64,000 nt of DNA from Actinomadura pelletieri DSM 43383 (GCF_003634705.1 NZ_RBWU01000003.1:310001-374000); one strand, 5' to 3'. Shown: positions 40,279 to 49,490, counted from the stretch's first letter. The notes: generated by a model from the sequence alone, not told the origin. Program-made: numbers and translations.

Positions 40279-40320
40279 CCCCACGGCGCCCCACTGTACT
40301 CCACTCTTCCCCACCGTCAA
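40279..40320 (-). promoter_or_regulatory. dcw promoter with four MraZ boxes
   Basis: Read on the minus strand, GTGGGG, GTGGAG, GTGGGG and GTGGGG occur at 40314-40309, 40304-40299, 40294-40289 and 40284-40279, exactly 10 bp apart, matching the known MraZ operator of TGGGN-type repeats with short spacers. TTGACG (40320-40315) and TACAGT (40298-40293), 16 bp apart, form a promoter whose spacer holds the first two boxes. The start would fall near 40286, inside the last box, and leave a 5' leader of about 45 bases. Binding would block RNA polymerase. Confidence 0.8.
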
Positions 40321-40685
40321 CAAGAAAAACACGTTCCAGCGACGGATTCTGCGAGCGAAACCCCAGTTCAGAGGGGGTGGGGCGGAGTGGGGGCGCCGAG
40401 CGGCCGCTCCGCGTGCCGCGCCGCCGCGATCATGTCCGGCGGGGTCGTTCCGACCGCGCGTTCGGGCGTGCGGAGCGCGCCGGGGGACGCGTGCCCACGG
40501 ACGGTGGCGGACGGTGCGAAGGGGCGGCGGGAAATGGTGGAGGGAAATGGTGCGCCGCCCGGGGTTCGGAGCGCGGTCCCGTGAAGCACAATGGGCACGC
40601 GTTCACCACGAACATCGCGGCGGACCGCGGGACGACGTACTGTCGTTTGGGCGGACGTAAAGAGCGCCGCACCGAGGAGGGTTTG

Positions 40686-41732
40686 GTGGCAGTAGGCACG
40701 CACGGCGAGTCGTTCATGGAGACCGACCCCCCGGCATCCCACCCGGCCCCGCACGGCGCCACGGGACGCGACGGTGCGGGTCCGGGCCTCGACGGCCTCG
40801 CCCAGGTCGCGAACAAGATCCGGGACGCGGTGGAGTCGGTGATCGAGGGCAAGCCCTCGGTGGTGCGGCTGGCCCTGACCGTGCTGCTGGCGGAGGGGCA
40901 CCTGCTGATCGAGGACGTCCCCGGGGTCGGCAAGACGATGCTCGCCAAGGCGCTCGCGCGTTCGGTCGACTGCTCGGTGCGGCGGGTGCAGTTCACGCCC
41001 GACCTGCTGCCCAGCGACATCACCGGGGTCAGCGCCTACAACCAGGAGCTGCGCGAGTTCGAGTTCAAGCCGGGCCCGGTCTTCGCCAACATCGTGGTCG
41101 GCGACGAGATCAACAGGGCGTCGCCGAAGACGCAGTCGGCGCTGCTGGAGTGCATGGAGGAGCGCCAGGTCACGGTGGACGGCACCACCTACACCCTGGA
41201 ACCGCCGTTCATGGTGATCTCCACGCAGAACCCGGTGGAGATGGAGGGCACCTATCCGCTGCCGGAGGCGCAGCGCGACCGGTTCACCGCCCGCATCTCG
41301 ATGGGCTACCCCGACCCCGCCGCCGAGCTGGAGATGCTGGAGACGCACGGCCAGGCGTCCCCGCTCGACCTGCTCACCCCGGTCGCGCACGCCGCCGACG
41401 TCCGCGACCTCATCGAGGTGGTGCGCCGCCAGCACGTCTCGCCGGCGGTGCGGCAGTACGCGATCGACCTGGTCTCGGCGACCCGCACCCATCCCGAGCT
41501 GCGGCTCGGCGCCTCACCGCGGGCGACCCTGCACCTGGTGCGGGCGGCGCGGGCGTACGCGGCGCTCGACGAACGCGACTATGTCGTCCCCGACGACCTC
41601 CAGGAACTCGCGGTGCCCGTGCTCGCCCACCGGCTGCTGCCGACCGCGGAGGCGCAGATGGACCGGCGCCGACCCGAGCAGGTCGTCGCCGACCTGGTGG
41701 AGCGCCTGCCGGTGCCGTCCCCGGGGAAGTGA
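40686..41732 (+). CDS. MoxR family AAA+ ATPase
   Basis: AAA+ ATPase of 348 residues. After ~35 disordered residues come the Walker A EDVPGVGKTMLAKALA, Walker B NIVVGDEINRASPKTQSALL, sensor ISTQNPVEMEGTYPLPEAQRDRF and a helical lid. MoxR proteins act as chaperones that insert cofactors or mature partner proteins and are typically encoded with DUF58 and transglutaminase genes, as here. GTG 40686 follows GAGGAGG by four bases; a TTG one codon earlier is a possible alternative. It ends 3 bp before the DUF58 gene. The substrate is unknown. Confidence 0.94.
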   Translation: MAVGTHGESFMETDPPASHPAPHGATGRDGAGPGLDGLAQVANKIRDAVESVIEGKPSVVRLALTVLLAEGHLLIEDVPGVGKTMLAKALARSVDCSVRRVQFTPDLLPSDITGVSAYNQELREFEFKPGPVFANIVVGDEINRASPKTQSALLECMEERQVTVDGTTYTLEPPFMVISTQNPVEMEGTYPLPEAQRDRFTARISMGYPDPAAELEMLETHGQASPLDLLTPVAHAADVRDLIEVVRRQHVSPAVRQYAIDLVSATRTHPELRLGASPRATLHLVRAARAYAALDERDYVVPDDLQELAVPVLAHRLLPTAEAQMDRRRPEQVVADLVERLPVPSPGK

Positions 41733-41735
41733 CCG

Positions 41736-43049
41736 TTGAGACGTGCGCTGGCCGGCCTGACCACCCGCGGGCGGTCGTTCGTGGCCGCCGGGATGACCGC
41801 GATCGTGTGCGCGTTCGTCCTCGGCGAGCGCGACCTGCTGCGCGCCGGGGTCCTCGTGCTGGCGTTGCCGCTGCTGTGCACGCTCGCGGTGTCGCGGACC
41901 CGGTACCGGCTGGCGTGCGCGCGGCGGCTCGACCCGCCGCGGCTGCCGGTCGGCCGTGAGGCCCGCGTCGACCTGCGGCTGGAGAACGTGTCGCGGCTGC
42001 CCAGCGGGCTGCTGCTGGTGGAGGACCGGGTCCCGTACGCGCTCGGCGGGCGGGCCCGGTTCGTCCTCGACCGGATCGAGGCGCACGGCAAGCGCCATCT
42101 CGGGTACCGGATCCGTTCGGACGTGCGAGGCCGGTTCCGCGTGGGGCCGCTGACCGTCCGGCTGGCCGACCCGTTCGGGATGGTGGAGCTGGTCCGCTCG
42201 TTCAGCCTGGCCGACACGCTCACGGTGACACCGGCGATCGTCCCGCTGCCCGCCGGGCGGCCGGCCGGCGCGTGGGCGGGCGGCGGCGACAGCGTCGCCC
42301 GGGCGGTGTCGGCGGCGGGCGAGGACGACGTGACGCCGCGCGAGTACCGGCACGGCGACGACCTGCGCCGCGTGCACTGGCGGTCCACGGCCCGGCACGG
42401 TGAGCTGATGGTGCGGCGCGAGGAGCAGCACCAGCAGAGCAGCGGGACGCTGTTCCTCGACACCCGCCGCGGCGTGCACTGGGGCGACGGTCCCGCGGGC
42501 ACGTTCGAGCAGGCCGTGTCGGCGACCGCGTCGATCGGGGTGCACCTGGCCCGGTCGGGGATGAACCTGCGGTTCGTCACCGACGGGGGCGAAGCGCTGC
42601 CCACGGCACCCGCCGACGGGACGTTCGAGGGGCGGCTGCTCGACGCGCTGGCGGTGGCGCGCGTGTCCACGGCGGTGTCGCTGTCGGCGGGGCTGGCGGC
42701 GCTGCGCGGCCGGGCGGGCGCGGCCCGGGAGGGCGACGGGCTGGTCGTGGCGGTGCTCGGCACCCTGTCCGAGGCGGAGGCGCGTTCGCTGGCGACCGCG
42801 CGGCGCGGTACCGGGACGTGCGTGGCGGTGCTGGTCGAGGCCCGCGGGCACGGCCGGGGCGCGCCGACGGGCGACGGCGCCGGGAACGGCGCGGGCGCGG
42901 GCCCGCGCGCGGGGTCGGCGGCCTCGGCCGCGCGGCTGCTGCGGGCGGGCGGCTGGCGGGTGGTGACCATCCGGTCGACGGCAGAGCTGGCCGGGGTGTG
43001 GCGGCAGGCCGGGCAGACCGGCGACGACCTCGTCAGGGGCGGTTCATGA
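41736..43049 (+). CDS. DUF58 protein (MoxR-associated)
   Basis: Protein of 437 residues. Two N-terminal membrane helices (SFVAAGMTAIVCAFVL and LLRAGVLVLALPLLCTLAV) are followed by a beta-rich region and the DUF58 core: EDDVTPREYRHGDDLRRVHWRSTARHGELMVRREE, then a VWA-like C-terminal half. The start codon is TTG at 41736, three bases after the moxR stop. No better ATG or GTG fits the family N-terminus. Overlaps the transglutaminase gene by ATGA, forming a three-gene operon. Function unknown beyond association with MoxR. Confidence 0.9.
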   Translation: MRRALAGLTTRGRSFVAAGMTAIVCAFVLGERDLLRAGVLVLALPLLCTLAVSRTRYRLACARRLDPPRLPVGREARVDLRLENVSRLPSGLLLVEDRVPYALGGRARFVLDRIEAHGKRHLGYRIRSDVRGRFRVGPLTVRLADPFGMVELVRSFSLADTLTVTPAIVPLPAGRPAGAWAGGGDSVARAVSAAGEDDVTPREYRHGDDLRRVHWRSTARHGELMVRREEQHQQSSGTLFLDTRRGVHWGDGPAGTFEQAVSATASIGVHLARSGMNLRFVTDGGEALPTAPADGTFEGRLLDALAVARVSTAVSLSAGLAALRGRAGAAREGDGLVVAVLGTLSEAEARSLATARRGTGTCVAVLVEARGHGRGAPTGDGAGNGAGAGPRAGSAASAARLLRAGGWRVVTIRSTAELAGVWRQAGQTGDDLVRGGS

Positions 43050-45556
43050 GGACCCGGATGACGATCATGGCGGGCCTGGCGACGCTCGCCGGCTCCATCG
43101 GCCTGTACCCGCTGTTCGAGACGGGCGCCTGGTTCACGGCGTGCCTCGGCGCGGTGCTGGCGGTCGCGGGCGCGGGCCTGCTGGCCCGGCGGCTGCGGGT
43201 CCCCGCGGTGGTCAACCTGCTGTTCGGGCTGGTCGGGCTGCTGCTGTACCTGAACCTCGTGTACGCGGGCGAGTCCTCGTGGCTGCTGATCCCGTCGCCG
43301 GAGTCGCTGCGGGACCTCGACGAGCTGGCCGGGAACGGCTGGCAGGCGGCCAACCGGTACGCGGCGCCCGTCCCGGTCCTGCCGGGGATCGAGCTGATGA
43401 CCGCCGCCGGTGTCGGGCTGGTCGCCGTCCTGGTCGACCTGCTGGCGGTGCGGCTGCGTCGCGCCGCGCCGGCGGGGCTGCCGTTGCTCGCCATGTACAG
43501 CGTGCCCGCCGCGGTCCGCGACGACGGCATCAGCTGGCTGGCGTTCGGGGTCGGCGCGCTCGGCTTCCTCGCCCTGCTGATGGCGGACGCCCGTGACCAG
43601 GTCGGCGGGTGGGGACGGATGGTCACCGCGCATCGGCAGCGGGACGTGCCGCTGGCGGGATCCGAACCCGCGCCGGCGGAGCCCACCCGGCTCGACGTGG
43701 CGGCGCTGGCGGCGTCCGGCCGCCGGATCGCGGTCGGCGCGGTCGCCGTGGCGGTGATGGTCCCGGCGGCCGTTCCGGGACTGCAGCCGCGCGGCCTGTT
43801 CGGCATCGGCGGGCCCGGCGACGGCGGCACGCAGACCGTCACCACGCCCGATCCGCTGGTCAGCCTGAAGCGGGAGCTGACCCGGCTGGACGACTCCATC
43901 GTCCTCACCTACCGGACGAACGACTCCGTGTCGCCCGACTACCTGCGGCTGTACGCCCTCGACAAGTTCGAGGGAGACCGGTGGACCTACACCGACCTGG
44001 ACAGCCACCCCAAGGACCGTCTCAGCGAGCGCGACATCCCGCCGCCACCGGGGCTGTCGCTCGCGTCCGCCCGCGAGGTGACGACCCGGATCCAGGTGCG
44101 GCCCGAGGTCAGGGAAATGACGTTCCTGCCGGCTCCGTACGCGCCGTCCGAGGTGTCGATCAGCGGTGACTGGCGGGTCGACGAACGGTCGTTGATGATC
44201 TACTCCCTGCGCGACTCGGCGGGCGGCCGTTCCTACACCGTCACCAGCAGGCGCGCGGAGCCGACGGCCGCCCAACTCGCCGCCGCCACGACCTATCCGA
44301 ACGAGATCGTGACACGCTACACGCAGGTGCCGAAGAACGTCCCGCAGGAGGTCAGGGCGCTCGCGCGGCAGGTCACGGCCGGGTCGACGACGGCGCTGTC
44401 GCAGGCCGTGCGGTTGCAGCGCTGGTTCACGTTGGACGGCGGGTTCACCTATGACCTGTCCGCGCCGGCGCCGAAGCACGGCAGCGACCTGGCCGACTTC
44501 CTGCTGAGCAGCAAGCGCGGGTACTGCGAGCAGTACGCCGCCTCGATGGCGTTGATGGCCCGGATGCTCGGCATCCCGTCCCGGGTGGCGATGGGGTACA
44601 CGTCGGGCAGCCAGGTCAGGCCCGGCGAGTGGGTGGTCCGGTCACGGGACGCGCACGCCTGGCCGGAGCTGTACTTCGACGGCACCGGGTGGGTGCGTTT
44701 CGAGCCGACGCCGTCGGGCGTGGGCGGGCAGGGCACCGCCGACACCCCCGACTACAGCCTTCCCGCGACCACCGGTGGGGGTGCCGACGGGAACGAGGAG
44801 GCGCCCGCGCCGGACGCCGAGTCACCCACCGACGACCGTTCCGCGTCGCCGGAGGCGTCCGCGCCCCACCGCAACGACCCGGACGCGGAGAGCGGCTCCG
44901 CGGCGGGGGACGACGAGGACGGCGGGTTCTCGGCGGCGCCCTGGCTGGCGGGCGGGACGCTGGTCCTGCTGCTGGTGGCCGCGCCGATGGTGCTGCGGGC
45001 GGTCACCCGGCGGCGACGCTGGGCGGGCCTGACGAAACCGTCCGCGGCGTCGTCCGGAGCGCGACCCGGCGGCCGGCCCGGACCGCGCGGGACGGCGAAC
45101 GGCGGCGCAGCCCAGCGACTTCCACCGGACCCGGCGGGCGCGGCGCACGCCGCATGGCGGGAGATGCGCGCCGACGCGCTCGACCACGGCCTCGAATGGC
45201 GCGCCAGCGACTCGCCGCGCGCCACCGCCCGGCGCCTTGGGGAGTCGCTGGACGCGGAGGGCGCGCGGGCCCTCGACCGCATCGCCCGCGCCGAGGAACT
45301 GGCCCGCTACTCCCTGTCCCGCTCCCCCGAACCGCCGGAGCGGCTGCGCGCCGACGTGCGGACCGTCCGGGAGGCGTTCGCCTCGTCCGTGGGCGTGCGG
45401 GCCCGGTGGCGTGCCCGCCTGCTGCCGCCGTCCACGATCGAGCAGACCCGGGCCACATTCCAGGCGGCGGGGAACCGGGCTTTGGACGCGCGGACACGCC
45501 TGGACGACGCGGTGGCGCGGCTGCGGGATCTACCCGCCCGCCTCCGCCGCGGGTGA
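43046..45556 (+). CDS. Membrane-bound transglutaminase-like protease (TgpA type)
   Basis: Protein of 836 residues. About six or seven N-terminal membrane helices are followed by an extracytoplasmic region and a transglutaminase core. The triad is visible: Cys494 in RGYCEQYAASM, His537 in SRDAHAWPELYF, and an acidic third residue, Glu553 in VRFEPTPSG, where many homologues have Asp. A further membrane helix (WLAGGTLVLLLVAAPMVL) and a cytoplasmic helical DUF4129-type tail complete it. The start overlaps the DUF58 stop. The operon is a widespread envelope module; substrates are unknown. Confidence 0.93.
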   Translation: MRTRMTIMAGLATLAGSIGLYPLFETGAWFTACLGAVLAVAGAGLLARRLRVPAVVNLLFGLVGLLLYLNLVYAGESSWLLIPSPESLRDLDELAGNGWQAANRYAAPVPVLPGIELMTAAGVGLVAVLVDLLAVRLRRAAPAGLPLLAMYSVPAAVRDDGISWLAFGVGALGFLALLMADARDQVGGWGRMVTAHRQRDVPLAGSEPAPAEPTRLDVAALAASGRRIAVGAVAVAVMVPAAVPGLQPRGLFGIGGPGDGGTQTVTTPDPLVSLKRELTRLDDSIVLTYRTNDSVSPDYLRLYALDKFEGDRWTYTDLDSHPKDRLSERDIPPPPGLSLASAREVTTRIQVRPEVREMTFLPAPYAPSEVSISGDWRVDERSLMIYSLRDSAGGRSYTVTSRRAEPTAAQLAAATTYPNEIVTRYTQVPKNVPQEVRALARQVTAGSTTALSQAVRLQRWFTLDGGFTYDLSAPAPKHGSDLADFLLSSKRGYCEQYAASMALMARMLGIPSRVAMGYTSGSQVRPGEWVVRSRDAHAWPELYFDGTGWVRFEPTPSGVGGQGTADTPDYSLPATTGGGADGNEEAPAPDAESPTDDRSASPEASAPHRNDPDAESGSAAGDDEDGGFSAAPWLAGGTLVLLLVAAPMVLRAVTRRRRWAGLTKPSAASSGARPGGRPGPRGTANGGAAQRLPPDPAGAAHAAWREMRADALDHGLEWRASDSPRATARRLGESLDAEGARALDRIARAEELARYSLSRSPEPPERLRADVRTVREAFASSVGVRARWRARLLPPSTIEQTRATFQAAGNRALDARTRLDDAVARLRDLPARLRRG

Positions 45557-45622
45557 ACCCACGGCGGAACCCACGGCGTCAGGCGACGGCACGGCCCGTA
45601 CGGACGCTCACCCTGGATACGC

Positions 45623-45647
45623 GTTCGTCCCGGCCCACGGGACGAAC
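45623..45647. terminator. Bidirectional stem-loop between convergent genes
   Basis: GTTCGTCCC (45623-45631) pairs perfectly with GGGACGAAC (45639-45647) across a 7-base loop. It lies between the stops of the transglutaminase gene and the DUF3040 gene. No U-run on either strand. Confidence 0.55.
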
Positions 45648-45684
45648 CCGTGTACGGCCGGGACGATCAGAACTCGGGGAGGGG

Positions 45685-46098
45685 TCAGTCGCCTTCGGTC
45701 CTGCGGCGCCAGCGCTCTTCCATGCGGTCCATGAAGCCGGTCTTGGCGGGCCTGGACGGGCCGCCCCGTCCGACCTGACGGCCTCCGCCGCCACGCGCGG
45801 CCTCGTTACCGATGCCGGTCATCCGCTTCCAACTGGTCAGCGCCCAGACACAGCACACCACCATCAGCAGGAAGCCGGTGACGCTGACCGCGATGGTGAC
45901 CGTGCCCTCGTTGATCACGAGACCGGCCATCAACGCGCCGACGCCGACGACGAAACCCAACGCCGCCTTGACGATCCTGCGCTTGTAGTGGACCTGCGGG
46001 CTGGTCGAGCGAACCGCGTGAGCGAACTTCGGATCCTCGGCGTACAAGGCCGATTCGATCTGTTCGAGCATGCGCTGCTCGTGCTCAGAGAGCGGCAC
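45685..46098 (-). CDS. DUF3040 membrane protein
   Basis: Small protein of 137 residues. The N-terminus PLSEHEQRMLEQIESALYAEDPKFA is the DUF3040 signature. Two membrane helices follow (AALGFVVGVGALMAGLVI and VTIAVSVTGFLLMVVCCVWAL), then a basic cytoplasmic tail with Gly/Arg and Trp/Arg runs. GTG 46098 has GGGAGGT upstream. DUF3040 is common in actinomycetes near dcw genes; its function is unknown. Lies 147 bp downstream of dinB. Confidence 0.9.
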   Translation of the reverse strand: MPLSEHEQRMLEQIESALYAEDPKFAHAVRSTSPQVHYKRRIVKAALGFVVGVGALMAGLVINEGTVTIAVSVTGFLLMVVCCVWALTSWKRMTGIGNEAARGGGGRQVGRGGPSRPAKTGFMDRMEERWRRRTEGD

Positions 46099-46245
46099 GG
46101 CACCTCCCAACGACAGCCCCGCGGCGGGGAATCCGATGCAGGACGCGAACGTCAACGGTGATATGCCCAGAATACGAGCACTGTGCCGCGCACGAAAGCG
46201 AACGGTCCCCTGAGGACCCGGCGCCGGTCACCTCACAGCCTTCTT

Positions 46246-47508
46246 TCATTGTGTTCCGTCCCTGCCGTCACATGAGTCACCGTCGGTCGGCCGGACCAGT
46301 GCGGCGGGGCGCACCGCTCCACCGCCGAACCGGTGTGCGACCTGGTCCATGGCTCGCTCGGCCTCACGCCAACCGCGTTCCGGCTCGTCGAAGGCGAGCT
46401 GGCGGGGGGCCGCGCCGGCCGGTCCCAGGTTCTCCACCCGGATCCCGACCAACCGGAGTCGTACCCGTTCCAGACCGGCCCCCTCATAGAGCTCACATGC
46501 TGTGATATAGATCACACGTGCGAGATCGGTCGGTTCCGGAAGCGTCCGCGCCCGCGTGATCGTCTTGAAGCTCGCCATCCGGAGTTTGACGCTGACCGTC
46601 CGGCCCGCGTTCCCGCTCGCGCGCAGCCGAACGCCGACCTTCTCCGCCAGCCGCAGCAGCTCCCGGCGGATGACCTCCGGGTCGTCGACGTCGATGTCGA
46701 ACGTCTCCTCGGCGCCGATGCTCTTGTCGGGTGAGTGCGGAACGACCTCGCGGGGATCGCGCCCCCAGGCCAGCTCGTGCAGGTGCGTGCCCACCGCGGC
46801 GCCGAGCTCGCGCCGCAGCGTGTCGGGCGGCACCTCGGCGAGCTGCCCCACGGTCCGCAGCCCGAGCCGGGTCAGCGTCTCCTCGGTCCGCTCGCCGACA
46901 CCCCAGAGGGCCGCGACGGGCAGCGGGTGCAGGAAGTCGACGACGCCGTCCGCGGGCACGACGAGCAGCCCGTCCGGCTTGCAGTGGGTCGAGGCCAGCT
47001 TCGCGACGAACTTGGTGCTCGCGATCCCGACCGAGCAGGTGATGCCCTGCTGGTCACGGACCTGCTCCCGGATCATCCGGGCGATCTCGGCGGGCCATCC
47101 GAGCCGCCGTCCGGCGCCCGCCACGTCCAGGAACGCCTCGTCCAGGGACAGGCCCTCCACCAGCGGCGTCACCGACCGGAAGAGTTCGAACACGGCGGCG
47201 GAGACACGGGAGTACTTGCCGTGGCCGACCGGAAGGACGACGGCCTGCGGGCACAGCCGCCGCGCCCGCGACATCGGCATGGCCGAGTGCACCCCGAACC
47301 GGCGGGCCTCGTAGGACGCCGCGGACACCACACCGCGCGGCCCGTCCCCGCCCACGATCACCGGACGGCCGCGCAGCTCCGGCCGCTCCAGCAGTTCGAC
47401 GCTGACGAAGAACGCGTCCATGTCCACATGCAGGATGTGGCAGCCGGTGTCGTCGGCGGGCGGACCGGGTTGCGGCCCCGGCCGGTGCAACTGCTGCTTA
47501 CGGCTCAC
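46246..47508 (-). CDS. dinB: DNA polymerase IV (Y family)
   Basis: Translesion polymerase of 420 residues. Y-family motifs in order: ILHVDMDAFFVSVELLERPEL (metal-binding Asp), YEARRFGVHSAMPMSRA (steric-gate region), SLDEAFLDVAG (second acidic pair) and GIASTKFVAKLASTHCKPDG. The helix-hairpin-helix LWGVGERTEETLTRLGL and the little-finger domain follow. No beta-clamp-binding QxxL/F motif is certain at the C-terminus. The GTG at 47508 overlaps the methyltransferase stop by 11 bases; a later internal Met at MDAFF would cut into motif I. No LexA box was recognised upstream. Confidence 0.95.
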   Translation of the reverse strand: MSRKQQLHRPGPQPGPPADDTGCHILHVDMDAFFVSVELLERPELRGRPVIVGGDGPRGVVSAASYEARRFGVHSAMPMSRARRLCPQAVVLPVGHGKYSRVSAAVFELFRSVTPLVEGLSLDEAFLDVAGAGRRLGWPAEIARMIREQVRDQQGITCSVGIASTKFVAKLASTHCKPDGLLVVPADGVVDFLHPLPVAALWGVGERTEETLTRLGLRTVGQLAEVPPDTLRRELGAAVGTHLHELAWGRDPREVVPHSPDKSIGAEETFDIDVDDPEVIRRELLRLAEKVGVRLRASGNAGRTVSVKLRMASFKTITRARTLPEPTDLARVIYITACELYEGAGLERVRLRLVGIRVENLGPAGAAPRQLAFDEPERGWREAERAMDQVAHRFGGGAVRPAALVRPTDGDSCDGRDGTQ

Positions 47509-48259
47509 GGCCCGTCCCCGCCGGGCCCTCCGACGTGGGGACCAGGTCGGCCACCAGGTGCAACTGGGTGGCGAGGTCACGCAGGACGGGATGGACCGCC
47601 GCGACCGACTCCAACGCCAGCAACGCGTCGGCGGAGTCGGCGTCGCCGTCCAGCAGCCCGCTCGGCACCAGGTCGGTGAAGATCCGGACACCCTGCAACT
47701 CCGAGACCCGCAGCCCGGCGTCGCGCGCCAGCGCCGACAGCGTCTCCCGCGTGAACCTGCGGGGCATCCGGTCGCCCTCGCCCCACCGCCCGGACGGGTC
47801 CGTCAGCACCCGGCGGGCATCGTCGAAATGCCCCGACAGCGCGCGGTGCAGCGCGGCGGCGATCTGCCCGGCGACCAGAACGCTGACCGACCCGCCGGGC
47901 CGGACCGTTCCGGTCAACGCGGCCATCGCCGCGCGGGGATCGTCCACGAACTCCAGGACGCTGTGGCAGAGCACCAGATCGGCGGCGTCCGGGCCGAGCA
48001 GGTCGGGCAGGTCGACGGCGTCACCCTGCACCGCCCGCACCTTCACCCCGGACTCGGCGGCCCGCCGTTCCAGCGCGGCGAGCGCGTCGGGGTTGGCGTC
48101 GACCACGGTGACCCGGTGCCCGAGCTCGGCGAGCGGCACCGCGAAGCCGCCGGTGCCACCGCCGACGTCGACGACGTCACTGTGCCCGGCCGCGGGCGCG
48201 ATGCGATCGAGAACCCCCTGAAGGGCGTCCCACAGCACCGCGGTATGTCTGACCGCCAT
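47498..48259 (-). CDS. Class I SAM-dependent methyltransferase
   Basis: Methyltransferase of 253 residues. Motif I VVDVGGGTGGFAVPLAELGHRV, motif II acidic residue in VTVVDANPDAL, VQGDAVDLPDLL and the post-motif DLVLCHSVLEFVDDPRAAMAAL are clear. RPGGSVSVLVAG and a C-terminal RETLSALARDAGLRVSELQGVRIFTDLVP resemble SmtA/CmoM-like enzymes, but the substrate is unknown. The start has GGGAGGGAA upstream. It is co-transcribed with dinB. The 814 bp upstream are filled by a repeat array. Confidence 0.9.
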   Translation of the reverse strand: MAVRHTAVLWDALQGVLDRIAPAAGHSDVVDVGGGTGGFAVPLAELGHRVTVVDANPDALAALERRAAESGVKVRAVQGDAVDLPDLLGPDAADLVLCHSVLEFVDDPRAAMAALTGTVRPGGSVSVLVAGQIAAALHRALSGHFDDARRVLTDPSGRWGEGDRMPRRFTRETLSALARDAGLRVSELQGVRIFTDLVPSGLLDGDADSADALLALESVAAVHPVLRDLATQLHLVADLVPTSEGPAGTGREP

Positions 48260-48282
48260 TTCCCTCCCTACTTATTGCATTT

Positions 48283-49048
48283 CACTCCTCCTTCGGGCGC
48301 TGGGCGCCCTCCATCGTCGTGAAACGCGGGCGATCGCTGGCATCGCTTCGGCTCGCCTTGCGGCTCGCTGCGCGATCAGGTTCTCGCTTCGCTTGAATCT
48401 GCCTTCGGACGCGATCGCAGTGGTCCAGGTTGTCGCGGGGTTGCGGAGGCGGGCTGAGGTCGTTGTGCTGTGTTCATTGCAGTGCACTCCTCCTTCGGGC
48501 CCGGAGGGCCCTCCATCGTCGTGAACTGCGGGCGATCGCTGGCATCGCTTCGGCTCGCCTGGCGGCTCACTTCGCGATCAGGTTCTCGCTTCGCTTGAAC
48601 CTGCCTTCGGACGCGATCGCAGTGGCCCAGGTTGTCGCGGGGTCGCGGAGGCGGGCTGAGGTCACTGTGTCTATTGCCTTTTCACTCCTCCTTCGGGCGC
48701 TGGGCGCCCTCCATCGTCGTGAAACGCGGGCGATCGCTGCATCGCTTCGGCTCGCCTGGCGGCTCACTTCGCGATCAGGTTCTCGCTTCGCTCGAACCTG
48801 CCTTCGGACGCGATCGCAGTGGTCCAGGTTGTCGCGGGGTTACGGAGGCGGGCTGAGGTCATTGTGTCTATTGCCTTTTCACTCCTCCTTCGGGCGCTGG
48901 GCGCCCTCCATCGTCGTGAAACGCGGTGCGATCGCTGGCATCGCTTCGGCTCGCCTTGCGGCTCGCTGCGCGATCAGGTTCTCGCTTCGCTCGGACCTGC
49001 CTTCGGGCGCGATCGCGAACCCTGAGGTCGTCGCGGGGTGGCTGGGGT
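48283..49048. repeat. Array of four ~200-bp imperfect direct repeats
   Basis: Units begin with CACTCCTCCTTCGGG at 48283, 48485, 48683 and 48880 (spacings 202, 198, 197 bp); the last unit diverges after about 49020. Each unit has the same order: a 6-bp hairpin with 3-base loop, GCGATCGC, GCATCGCTTCGGCTCGCC, CGCGATCAGGTTCTCGCTTCGCT, CCTTCGGACGCGATCGCAG, then a 3' part ending GCGGGCTGAGGTC. The hairpin covaries: units 1, 3 and 4 have GGGCGC-TGG-GCGCCC and unit 2 has GGGCCC-GGA-GGGCCC. No frame stays intact across units, so I treat it as noncoding. It occupies the whole gap between nusB and the methyltransferase gene. Confidence 0.9.
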
Positions 49049-49073
49049 CGCTGGGATCCATGCCTACGCCAGA

Positions 49074-49490
49074 TTACAGGGAGAGGGAGGGCTTCAGTTG
49101 TTGGAAGCGGGACAGTAGACCGTTGATGAAGCGCGGGGACTCGTCGGTGGACAGTTCGGTCGCGAGGGCGACGGCTTCGGAGATCGCGACGCCGTCGGGG
49201 ACGTCGTCCACCCACAGCAGTTCGTAGGCGCCCATCCGCAGGATGTTGCGGTCGACGGCGGGCATCCGCTCCAGCGTCCAGCCGGTCGCGTAGGTGGCGA
49301 TCAGGTCGTCGATGCGTTCCCGGTTCTCCTGGACGCCCTCGATCAGCCGGACGGCGTGCGGGTACTCGGCGAGCTCGTCCCGGTTGGGACGGCCGCGGCC
49401 CGCGAGCACCGCCGTCGGCTGTTCCTCTCGCAGCTCCGCCGCGAACAGGACGTCCAGCGCGAGTTTCCGGGCTTTCGTCCTGGCGGCCAT
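49074..49490 (-). CDS. nusB: Transcription antitermination factor NusB
   Basis: RNA-binding factor of 138 residues; with NusE (S10) it binds BoxA during rRNA transcription. The N-terminus TKARKLALDVLFAAELRE is the family start (RRKARxxALQxLF type), and MPAVDRNILRMGAYELLWVDDVPDGVAISEAVALATELSTDESPRFINGLL is the diagnostic C-terminal half. Its ATG overlaps the efp stop by one base (TGATG). It ends the aro-pepQ-efp-nusB run, next to the repeat array. Confidence 0.96.
   Translation of the reverse strand: MAARTKARKLALDVLFAAELREEQPTAVLAGRGRPNRDELAEYPHAVRLIEGVQENRERIDDLIATYATGWTLERMPAVDRNILRMGAYELLWVDDVPDGVAISEAVALATELSTDESPRFINGLLSRFQQLKPSLSL

Noticed and set aside
48283..49048. CRISPR array
   Set aside because: Repeat units are ~200 bp and contiguous, with no short repeat-spacer pattern and no cas genes nearby.
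48430..49227. 265-codon plus-strand frame through the repeat array
   Set aside because: It crosses repeats in different frames, runs antisense into nusB, and gives Arg/Ser/Leu-rich sequence without a recognisable domain.
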